From Hymenobacter swuensis DY53 (GTDB taxonomy: Bacteria; Bacteroidota; Bacteroidia; Cytophagales; Hymenobacteraceae), in contig NZ_CP007145.1 of assembly GCF_000576555.1 (NCBI RefSeq), positions 992,001 through 1,056,000 of the forward strand: a stretch of DNA of 64,000 nucleotides. The letters are read 5' to 3'. The position numbers were made by a program, and so were the translations under genes. The notes beneath the pieces are model-generated. The model did not search any database. It worked only from the letters and a program-made list of their open reading frames with translations, and had not been told where the DNA came from. This document shows positions 57,527-64,000 of the stretch, piece after piece (position 1 is the stretch's first letter; each line of letters begins with the position of its first letter).

Positions 57527-60500
57527 CTAGGCGGCCACGGCTTCCTCTTCCTCCACCGGCGCGTGTTTGTGCTTCTTGGCCGTGGCGAAATACGAATACA
57601 TCACGGGCACTACGTACAGCGTGAGGGCGGTGGCGAAGAACAGCCCGCCCACCACGCCGATACCCATAGCCCGGCGGCTAAGCGCGCCCGCGCCGGTAGC
57701 CACGGCAATGGGCAGAATACCCAGAATGGCGCACAACGAGGTCATCAGGATGGGGCGGAAGCGGGCCGTAGCACCCTCAATCAGGCCGGTCATGTAGTCC
57801 TTGCCGTTTTCTACCTGCTGGTTGGCAAATTCCACGATGAGGATACCGTTCTTCGTCACCAGCCCCACCAGCATAATAATGCCGATCTGGGAGAACAGGT
57901 TGAGCGTCTGGTTGAAGTACCACAGGCTGAGCAGCGCGCCGGAAAGGGCCAGCGGCACCGTCACCATGATAATCACCGGGTCGCGGAAGCTCTCGAACTG
58001 CGCCGCCAGCACCAGGTAAATCAGCACCAAGGCCAGCCCGAAGGCAAACACCAAGCTGCTGGAGCTTTCCTGAAAGTCGCGGGAGGAGCCGGCCAGCTCG
58101 GTACTGAACGTGTCGTCGAGGTTCTTTTCGGCCAGGGCCTGCATGGCGGCAATACCGTCGCCGAGGGTACGGCCGGGAGCCAGAGAGGCCGAGAAGGTAG
58201 CCGAGTTGTAGCGGTTGAAGCGGTAGAGCTGGGGCGGCGTGCTGCTTTCCTCCAGCCGAATCACGTTGTCCAGCTGAATCAGCTCGCCGTTGGCATTCTT
58301 CACCGACAGCAGGCGCACGTCCAGCGGCTGGCTCCGATCTTCGCGCGCCACCTGCCCGATAATCTGGTACTGCTTGCCCTCCCGGATAAAGTAACCGTAA
58401 CGCTGGCCGCTCAGGCCCGACTGCAGCGTCTGTGAAATGCTCTGCACCGACACGCCCAGGCTCTGGGCCTTTTCTCGGTCGATGTTCACGCGCAGCTCGG
58501 GCTTGTTGAATTTCAGGTTCACGTCTACGAACTGGAAGGTGGGGTCCTGGCGGGCCGCGTCGAGGAACTTAGGCACGGCTTCGCGCAGCTTCTCGAAATC
58601 CTGGGTCTGGATAACGAACTGCACCGGCAGTCCACCGCCGCCGCCCCCGATGCTCTGGTCCTGGCTGACGGAGGTACGGGCGGCGGTGAGCTTTTTCACG
58701 CCGGCACTCAGCTTATCGGCAATGGCAGGCTGGGGCAACGCGCGGGTATCAGCTTCCAGCAGCAGCACCCGGGCCGTACCCGAGTTGGAGCCGCCCCCGA
58801 AGCCCGGCGACGTCACGGCAAACACGCTGCTCAGGTTGCCGGGGCCGGCCGAATCCATGGCCAACTGCGTAAGTTGTGTCATATACGCATCCATGAACTC
58901 AAAAGAGGCGCCCTCGGGGCCGGTAGCGTTCAGGTTTATGCGGCTGCGGTCTTCCACCGGGGCCAGTTCCGAGGGAATTGCGCCCATAAAGTACCAGATG
59001 CCCACACCCGTACCAGCCACCACCAGCCACGCCAGCCAGCGGTTGCGCAGGAACGTTTCGAGGCTGCCCTTGTAGCCGTTAATCATCTTCTCGAAGAAGG
59101 GCTCGGTTTTGCGGTAAAACCAGTTGTGCTTTTCCTCGCGCTTGAGCAGCACCGAGCACATCATGGGCGTGAGCGTAAGCGACACAAAGGCCGAAATCAG
59201 CACCGAGCCAGCCACCACAATGCCAAACTCCCGGAACAGCCGGCCCGTGATACCTGTTAGGAACACCACCGGCAGAAACACTGCCGCCAGCACCACCGTG
59301 GTACTGATAACGGCCATCAGGATTTCCTCGGAGCCCTTGATGGCGGCAGTTTTGGGGTCCTCGCCGCCCTCAATGCGGGAATAGATGTTCTCCAGTACCA
59401 CAATGGCGTCATCCACCACCAGGCCAATGGCCAGCACCACGGCCAGCAGCGTGAGGACGTTGATGGAGAAATTCATCAGGTACATCACGAAGAAAATACC
59501 CACCAACGACACCGGAATGGCCACCACCGGAATAATGGTGGAGCGCCAGTCACGCAGGAACAGGAAGATGATAATCACCACCAGCACAAAGGCCTCGATG
59601 ATGGTGTGCTCCACTTCCGTGATGGATTTGCGGATGAACACCGAGTTATCGAAGCCCGGCTTGAGCACCAGGTCCTTAGGCAAATCCTTGCCGTACAGCT
59701 CCAGACGCTGGTTAAACTCGTCGGCAATGTCAATCTGGTTGGAGCCCGGCTGCGGAATAACCGCCAGACCCACCATCGGCACGCCATTTACCTTGAAGAT
59801 GGTCTGGTCGTTTTCGGGGTACAGCTCGGCGTAGCCAATGTCGGAAAGCCGCACCAACGAGGACTCGTCTTTGCGGATAATCAGGTTGTTGAAATCTTCC
59901 ACGGAGCTCAGGCGGCCCATAGTACGCAGGGTGAGCTGGGTAGCTTGGCCCTGCACCGAGCCGCTGGGCAGCTCCACGTTTTCGCGGGTGAGGGCGGCCT
60001 GCACGTCCACGGGGCTCACACTCAGGGCCGAGAGCTTCACGGGGTCCAGCCACAGGCGCATAGAGTACTTCCGCTCCCCGTACACCCGCACCTCCGACAC
60101 GCCCGGTATGGTCTGGAGGCGCTCTTTGAGGGTGTTGTTGGCGTAATCGGTCAGTTCCAGCAGGGTGCGTTTGCTGGAGCTGAGGTAGGTCATCACAATG
60201 GGCTGCGAGTCGGCGTTGGCCTTGCTCACGATGGGTGGGTCGATGTCGCGCGGGAGGCGGCCCTGCGCCCCCGATACCTTGTCGCGCACGTCGTTGGCGG
60301 CGGTTTCCAGATCGGCGTCGAGGTCAAACTCCACCGTAATCTGGGTACGGCCGTCGCGGGAGTTAGAGGTCAGGTTCTTGATGCCCTGGATGCCGTTGAG
60401 GGCTTCTTCCAGTGGCTCCGTCACCTGGCCCTGCATCACGTCGGCGGAAGCCCCGGTGTAGCTGGCCGATACGGTAATGATGGGTGGGTCGACGCTCGGG

Positions 60501-60610
60501 TACTCCCGCACGCTCAAATACCGGAACCCGATGACCCCGAAAATCACAATCACCAGGCTCATCACAATGGCGAGAACCGGTCTGTTTATGCTAGTGCTGG
60601 ATAAGCTCAT
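57527..60610 (-). CDS. RND multidrug efflux pump (HAE1, AcrB/MexF-like)
   Basis: A 1027-residue inner-membrane transporter. Helix 1 is at residues 10-30, the first large periplasmic loop at 35-335, a TM bundle at 335-540, then the second loop and last bundle. GLVVDDAIVVLENIYSR holds the pair of Asp residues in TM4 that relay protons. The sequence SRDGRTQITVEFDLDADLETAANDV and VMTYLSSSKRT are typical of the HAE1 group. It exports drugs or lipophilic compounds with the adaptor and TolC encoded on either side. Confidence 0.95.
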   Translation of the reverse strand: MSLSSTSINRPVLAIVMSLVIVIFGVIGFRYLSVREYPSVDPPIITVSASYTGASADVMQGQVTEPLEEALNGIQGIKNLTSNSRDGRTQITVEFDLDADLETAANDVRDKVSGAQGRLPRDIDPPIVSKANADSQPIVMTYLSSSKRTLLELTDYANNTLKERLQTIPGVSEVRVYGERKYSMRLWLDPVKLSALSVSPVDVQAALTRENVELPSGSVQGQATQLTLRTMGRLSSVEDFNNLIIRKDESSLVRLSDIGYAELYPENDQTIFKVNGVPMVGLAVIPQPGSNQIDIADEFNQRLELYGKDLPKDLVLKPGFDNSVFIRKSITEVEHTIIEAFVLVVIIIFLFLRDWRSTIIPVVAIPVSLVGIFFVMYLMNFSINVLTLLAVVLAIGLVVDDAIVVLENIYSRIEGGEDPKTAAIKGSEEILMAVISTTVVLAAVFLPVVFLTGITGRLFREFGIVVAGSVLISAFVSLTLTPMMCSVLLKREEKHNWFYRKTEPFFEKMINGYKGSLETFLRNRWLAWLVVAGTGVGIWYFMGAIPSELAPVEDRSRINLNATGPEGASFEFMDAYMTQLTQLAMDSAGPGNLSSVFAVTSPGFGGGSNSGTARVLLLEADTRALPQPAIADKLSAGVKKLTAARTSVSQDQSIGGGGGGLPVQFVIQTQDFEKLREAVPKFLDAARQDPTFQFVDVNLKFNKPELRVNIDREKAQSLGVSVQSISQTLQSGLSGQRYGYFIREGKQYQIIGQVAREDRSQPLDVRLLSVKNANGELIQLDNVIRLEESSTPPQLYRFNRYNSATFSASLAPGRTLGDGIAAMQALAEKNLDDTFSTELAGSSRDFQESSSSLVFAFGLALVLIYLVLAAQFESFRDPVIIMVTVPLALSGALLSLWYFNQTLNLFSQIGIIMLVGLVTKNGILIVEFANQQVENGKDYMTGLIEGATARFRPILMTSLCAILGILPIAVATGAGALSRRAMGIGVVGGLFFATALTLYVVPVMYSYFATAKKHKHAPVEEEEAVAA

Positions 60611-60616
60611 GATGGT

Positions 60617-60707
60617 TTTCTCGCAGAGGTCCGCAGAAGTATTCGCAGAGGGTAGCAGAGCCTCCGCACTCCTCTGCGAATACCTCTGCGGACCTCTGCG
60701 AGAGAAA
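60617..60707. repeat. CGCAGAGG hairpin in the adaptor-pump gap
   Basis: The arm 60617-60651 (TTTCTCGCAGAGGTCCGCAG, then AAGTATTCGCAGAGG) faces its complement at 60671-60707, with about 32 of 35 bases paired. CGCAGAG is repeated three times per arm at spacings of 10 and 12 nt. It fills nearly all of the 99 bp between the two operon genes. Confidence 0.9.
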
Positions 60708-60709
60708 TA

Positions 60710-61876
60710 TTACTTAGTCACCTTCACCGCATCGCCCGGCTTCACTTGCAGAATGCCGGTACGAATAACGGAGTCACCCACGGCTAGGCCGTCGGTAATC
60801 TGGATGAGGCGGTCGGAGCGCACTCCGATTTTTACCTTCTTCGGCACCATTTTACCTTTCTGTACAGTGTACACGCTGTAGCCGGTGGCTTCCGGAATAA
60901 CGGCCTCGGTGGGTACTTGCAGCGCGTCGGCAGTCTGGCTGAGCTGCAGGTTTACTTTCACGAACGCGCCGGGGCGCAGTTCGTCGCGGGTGTTGGCGTA
61001 GCGGGCCCGCACGGTCTGGGTGCGGCTCACGGGGTCAATCTGCGGATCGAGGGCGTAGACTTTGGCTTCGTATTTTTTATTGGACGCCTCGTCGGTGATG
61101 ATGATCGGGTCGCCGGTGCGCACCAGGCTGGAGAAGCGGCTGGGCACCGTGAAGTTGATTTTCACCGGCTTCACCTTGGAAAGCGTGGTGATTTCGGCCC
61201 CGGGACTCACGTACGTACCCACTGTGGCGGTGGTCAGGCCCAGCACGCCGGCAAACGGAGCCCGCACGTACGCCTTGGCCAGAGAAGCCCGCAACGACTG
61301 CAAATCGGCCTGGGCCGTGAGCAGCAGGTTGTTGGATTGCTCGTACTCCTGGGTGCTGATGTATTCCTTGTCCAGCAAGGTGCGCTGGCGCTTTTCCTGG
61401 TCGCGGTAGAGGCGGATGTTGTATTCCTGCTTTTTCAGAGCCGCCTGAATCTCGTCGGCGTTGATGCTCAGCAGCAGCTGGCCCTTGCTCACCGGCTGGC
61501 CTTCCCGGATGTTGAGGCTGGTAATCTTGCCCGAAATTTCGCTCTTGATAACTACCGATTCCTCGGCCAGAATGGAACCCGTGGCGGCTACCTCATCGGC
61601 CAGACTGGTGGCTTTCACCACGTACACCTGCACCGGCAATGCTCCGCTGCCGCCTTTACCGCCCGCTCCGCCGGGGCCACCTTTGCCCGGCGCGCCGGCT
61701 GCGCCCTTGGCACCGCCGCCTTTGCCTTCTGCGCTTTGCGAAGGGAAATACTTGATTTTGATGAACGCCAGGGCGCCTACTGCGGCCAACGCCACCAGCA
61801 GCCAGAGGATGCGGCGGCCAGCGGAGCCGGAGCGGGTTTCGGTTACTTCTGAGGTCGGGTGTTCCTGGGTTTGCAT
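60710..61876 (-). CDS. RND efflux periplasmic adaptor (AcrA/MdtA type)
   Basis: A 388-residue membrane-fusion protein. An N-terminal anchor (residues 21-40, ILWLLVALAAVGALAFIKI) is followed by a glycine-rich linker with GAPGKGGPGGAGGKGGSG. The lipoyl part (VVIKSEISGKITSLNIREGQPVSKGQLLLSI), coiled-coil (KQEYNIRLYRDQEKRQRTLLD) and beta-barrel (KINFTVPSRFSSLVRTGDP) follow. It is the first gene of the operon adaptor-pump-TolC and links pump and channel. Confidence 0.95.
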   Translation of the reverse strand: MQTQEHPTSEVTETRSGSAGRRILWLLVALAAVGALAFIKIKYFPSQSAEGKGGGAKGAAGAPGKGGPGGAGGKGGSGALPVQVYVVKATSLADEVAATGSILAEESVVIKSEISGKITSLNIREGQPVSKGQLLLSINADEIQAALKKQEYNIRLYRDQEKRQRTLLDKEYISTQEYEQSNNLLLTAQADLQSLRASLAKAYVRAPFAGVLGLTTATVGTYVSPGAEITTLSKVKPVKINFTVPSRFSSLVRTGDPIIITDEASNKKYEAKVYALDPQIDPVSRTQTVRARYANTRDELRPGAFVKVNLQLSQTADALQVPTEAVIPEATGYSVYTVQKGKMVPKKVKIGVRSDRLIQITDGLAVGDSVIRTGILQVKPGDAVKVTK

Positions 61877-62030
61877 GGGGTTACTTCGGGTGGGGCCCTA
61901 AACCGGCAGCAGTCGGCGGGGCGCAACTGCCACAACGCGAACCACCTGGTTTTGGTTGACGCCGGGGCCGGAAGGGAAAGATGGAGGTAAGACACCAAAA
62001 CCGCCGCCGGGTTGCGCGGGCACGGGAAAG

Positions 62031-62131
62031 GTGAAATAGTGAGATGGTGAGTTTAATGTTCTGCCTGCGCTACTTGCGCTATCAAATCTGGCGAAACGCC
62101 AAACTCACCATTTCACCATCTCACCACTGTG
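62031..62131. repeat. octamer array pair before the alkyltransferase gene
   Basis: Left arm GTGAAATA, GTGAGATG, GTGAGTTT (62031-62054). Right arm CTCACCAT, TTCACCAT, CTCACCAC (62104-62127), then TGTG. Period 8 nt. On the reverse strand the right arm reads GGTGAGAT, GGTGAAAT, GGTGAG: the same two variants as the left arm but in swapped order. The gene start (GTG at 62129) touches the array. Confidence 0.85.
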
Positions 62132-62485
62132 TCTATTCCCCGCAACCCTACGGAGCAGCAGCGTAACTTTTTTCAGGAGGTACACGAGGTAGTGCGGCTG
62201 GTGCCCCAGGGCCGGGTGACTACCTACGGAGCCATTGCCCACTACCTAGGAGCCCGGCATGGTGCTCGCATGGTGGGCTGGGCCATGATGGCTGCGCACA
62301 CGGCCAACGAGTACGTGCCGGCCCACCGCGTTATTAACCGCAACGGGCTGCTCACGGGCAAGCACCATTTTGCCACGCCCACGGCCATGCAAGAGGCGCT
62401 GGAAACGGAGGGAGTAACGGTGGTGGAAGACCAGGTGCAGGACTTCAAAACCCGCTTCTGGGACCCGGCCGTGGAGCTGGAATAA
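62129..62485 (+). CDS. alkyltransferase-like (ATL) DNA-damage protein
   Basis: A 118-residue protein with the O6-methylguanine-DNA methyltransferase C-terminal fold (VVRLVPQGRVTTYGAIAHYLG, then ARMVGWAMMAAH). The active-site motif reads PAHRVI instead of PCHRV: Ala replaces the alkyl-accepting Cys. Such ATL proteins bind alkylated guanine, flip it out and recruit nucleotide excision repair without removing the group. The start is a GTG at 62129 directly behind an octamer repeat; no in-frame ATG is near. Confidence 0.88.
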   Translation: MSIPRNPTEQQRNFFQEVHEVVRLVPQGRVTTYGAIAHYLGARHGARMVGWAMMAAHTANEYVPAHRVINRNGLLTGKHHFATPTAMQEALETEGVTVVEDQVQDFKTRFWDPAVELE

Positions 62486-62581
62486 GGGGCCGGCGGCGGC
62501 GGTATTTTCTGCTTCCTGCTACCTGTCAAAATCTTACCTTTACACCCTCAATTTCCTTTGCGGGTCGTATTTCCCTTTTTC

Positions 62582-64000
62582 ATGAAGCACTTTTTACTTG
62601 CTGGAGCTCTGATGACTACCTCCGTGGTGGCGGTGGCTCAAACCACTTACTCCATCAAAGGACGCGTACTGGATAAATTAACCGGGGAAGGCCTGCCCGG
62701 TGCCACCGTGCAGGTGGTAGGCAATGGGGCCAACACCGGCGGCGGGGCCGAGGATAACGGCACCTACTCCGTAGCCGGCCTGAAACCCGGCACCTACACC
62801 GTGCGGGCCTCCTTTATTGGCTATAAGGTGCTGGAGCAGCAGGTGACGGTGGGCAACCAGAACACTACCGCCACCTTCAACTTGGTGGCCGATAACGCTA
62901 CCTTGAACGAGGTGCAGGTAGTTGGCTCGCTGGGCGTGGCCGTAGAACGCTCTACACCGGTGGCGTTTGCGGCCGTGAATGAGGTAAAGCTGCGCGAAAC
63001 CCTCTCCAACCGCGACCTGCCGATGATTCTTAACGAGACGCCCGGTGTGTACGCCACCCAGGGCGGCGGTGGCACCGGCGACTCCCGCATCAACATCCGG
63101 GGGTTCGACCAGCGCAACGTGGCCGTGCTGGTGAACGGGGTGCCCGTAAATGACATGGAAACCGGCCAGGTATTCTGGTCGAACTGGGATTTGGGCGACG
63201 TGACCAAGAGCCTGCAGGTGCAGCGCGGCCTGTCGGCTTCCAAGATTTCGGTGCCTTCCGTGGGCGGTACCATCAACGTCCTCACCAAGGGTTTCGATGA
63301 TAAGAAGGCAGCTCTGGCCCGGGTAGAAACCGGCTCCAACAACTACCAGAAATACTCCCTCATGCTCAGCAGCGGCACGCTGAAGGGCGACTGGGCCTTC
63401 ACCGCCTACGGCTCCCGCCGTACGTCCGATGGCTGGGTGGACAAGGCCTTTGATGATGCTTGGACCTACTTCGGCAACATCAGCAAACGGGCGGGCAACC
63501 ACCGCCTTTCCCTCACCGGCATGGGCTCCCCGCAGAGCCACGGCACCCGCTCCTTCCAAGCTGCGGTGGGGCTGTATTCCACCGAAAAGGCGGCAGAAAT
63601 TGGCGCTTCCCCCGTGGCCGGTGGCAACAAGGGCTTCTCCTACAACCCGTACTGGGGCACGCTCACGCGCTACGACCGGGACCCTACCACCCGGCAGGTA
63701 AGCAATGTGCAGGGTTCGGAAGTGCTGAACGAGCGGAGCAACTACTACCACAAGCCCCAGATCAACCTCAACGACTACTGGCAGGTAAACAGCAAGCTGT
63801 TCGTGAGTGCCGTGGCGTATGCCTCGTTTGGTAACGGGGGCGGGGTATCCGGCCTGACCAGCGGCAACTCCTCCACGCTCAGCCAGACAGTTGATGGCCA
63901 AACGAACTTCCAGGGTATTTATAATACCAACGTCCGCAACTACCCGTTCGTCTTCAACACCGCCACCCGTCGCAACGATACGCTGTTTACCGAGCAGCGG
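62582..64000 (+). CDS. TonB-dependent receptor (partial)
   Basis: The first 473 residues of an outer-membrane receptor; the gene continues past the window. A signal peptide (MKHFLLAGALMTTSVVAVAQ) is followed by a carboxypeptidase-regulatory-like domain (KGRVLDKLTGEGLPGATVQ, residues 24-105) and a plug domain (LPMILNETPGVYATQGGG, NIRGFDQRNVAVLVNGVPVND, GLSASKISVPSVGGTINVLT; about 120-235). The barrel begins after that. A substrate cannot be named, and no SusD-like partner is in view. Confidence 0.92.
   Translation, partial: MKHFLLAGALMTTSVVAVAQTTYSIKGRVLDKLTGEGLPGATVQVVGNGANTGGGAEDNGTYSVAGLKPGTYTVRASFIGYKVLEQQVTVGNQNTTATFNLVADNATLNEVQVVGSLGVAVERSTPVAFAAVNEVKLRETLSNRDLPMILNETPGVYATQGGGGTGDSRINIRGFDQRNVAVLVNGVPVNDMETGQVFWSNWDLGDVTKSLQVQRGLSASKISVPSVGGTINVLTKGFDDKKAALARVETGSNNYQKYSLMLSSGTLKGDWAFTAYGSRRTSDGWVDKAFDDAWTYFGNISKRAGNHRLSLTGMGSPQSHGTRSFQAAVGLYSTEKAAEIGASPVAGGNKGFSYNPYWGTLTRYDRDPTTRQVSNVQGSEVLNERSNYYHKPQINLNDYWQVNSKLFVSAVAYASFGNGGGVSGLTSGNSSTLSQTVDGQTNFQGIYNTNVRNYPFVFNTATRRNDTLFTEQR

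Noticed and set aside
59606..60604. 332-codon plus-strand open frame
   Set aside because: It is antisense to the RND pump gene and shows no domain or start context.
62678..63901. 407-codon minus-strand open frame
   Set aside because: It is antisense to the TonB receptor, whose plug motifs and signal peptide are clear.

Overview
The window looks like chromosomal DNA of a GC-rich Bacteroidota of the Hymenobacter type (Cytophagales). Four things point there. Two exported proteins end in type IX secretion sorting domains. Several promoters fit the Bacteroidota TTG-N19-TAnnTTTG pattern. Shine-Dalgarno sequences are mostly absent. Individual genes (ClpC, MltG, Prc, LysS, WbqC, YihY, and a TonB receptor with a carboxypeptidase-like N-terminal domain) are of Bacteroidota type. 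I see no phage, no IS transposase, no CRISPR and no rRNA. Two adjacent tRNA-Ser genes are present. This is housekeeping and accessory chromosome, not an island.

Layout. 1-3332 (minus): start of an ABC exporter, a DUF4279 protein, an ABM monooxygenase, a proline-iminopeptidase-like hydrolase and an RsbQ-like hydrolase. 3610-7718 (plus): an orphan molybdopterin oxidoreductase subunit and an exported M28 peptidase. 7949-11121 (minus): a GH16 glucanase with CBM6 and sorting domain, and a Tat-exported dienelactone hydrolase with a partner of unknown function. 11314-16122: an unknown membrane-anchored protein, a LytS/LytTR two-component pair, a cupin, a Kazal-type lipoprotein and two YtxH stress proteins. 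16663-25668 (minus): LysS, an unknown 345-residue protein, Prc protease, a YflT-like glycine-zipper stress protein, proline dehydrogenase and a lipoprotein. 25797-28183 (plus): aroB-aroA. 28799-36963 (minus): a metal-receptor protein, M42 peptidase, GNAT, acyl-CoA carboxylase beta, a broken lipoprotein, ClpC and WbqC. 37248-46867: an exported protein plus an LpxL-like acyltransferase, YciO, a Calx-beta/T9SS protein, MltG, a thioesterase, YihY, tRNA-Ser x2 and a PAS-only sensor. 47008-53529 (minus): a CzcCBA-type metal efflux set with a His-rich leader protein. 53787-62485: a zinc-dependent phospholipase C-like protein, small proteins, an AcrAB-TolC-type efflux operon and an alkyltransferase-like protein. 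62582-end: a TonB-dependent receptor that runs off the window.

The most unusual signal is between the genes. Many intergenic gaps carry short tandem arrays with a period of about 8 nt. These are often arranged as two facing arms that fold unit by unit into a hairpin. They abut stop and start codons exactly, their unit sequence differs from locus to locus, and one array lies inside the wbqC reading frame. A second, separate family consists of REP-like palindromes (core TCATnnnGAGC...GAAGnATCTC). Other points: a lipoprotein gene with an in-frame TAA whose frame continues 37 codons to a second stop followed by its own terminator; aroB and aroA without normal start codons; and an alkyltransferase homologue with Ala in place of the active-site Cys.

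All calls come from reading the sequence and from memory of protein families. No database search was run.
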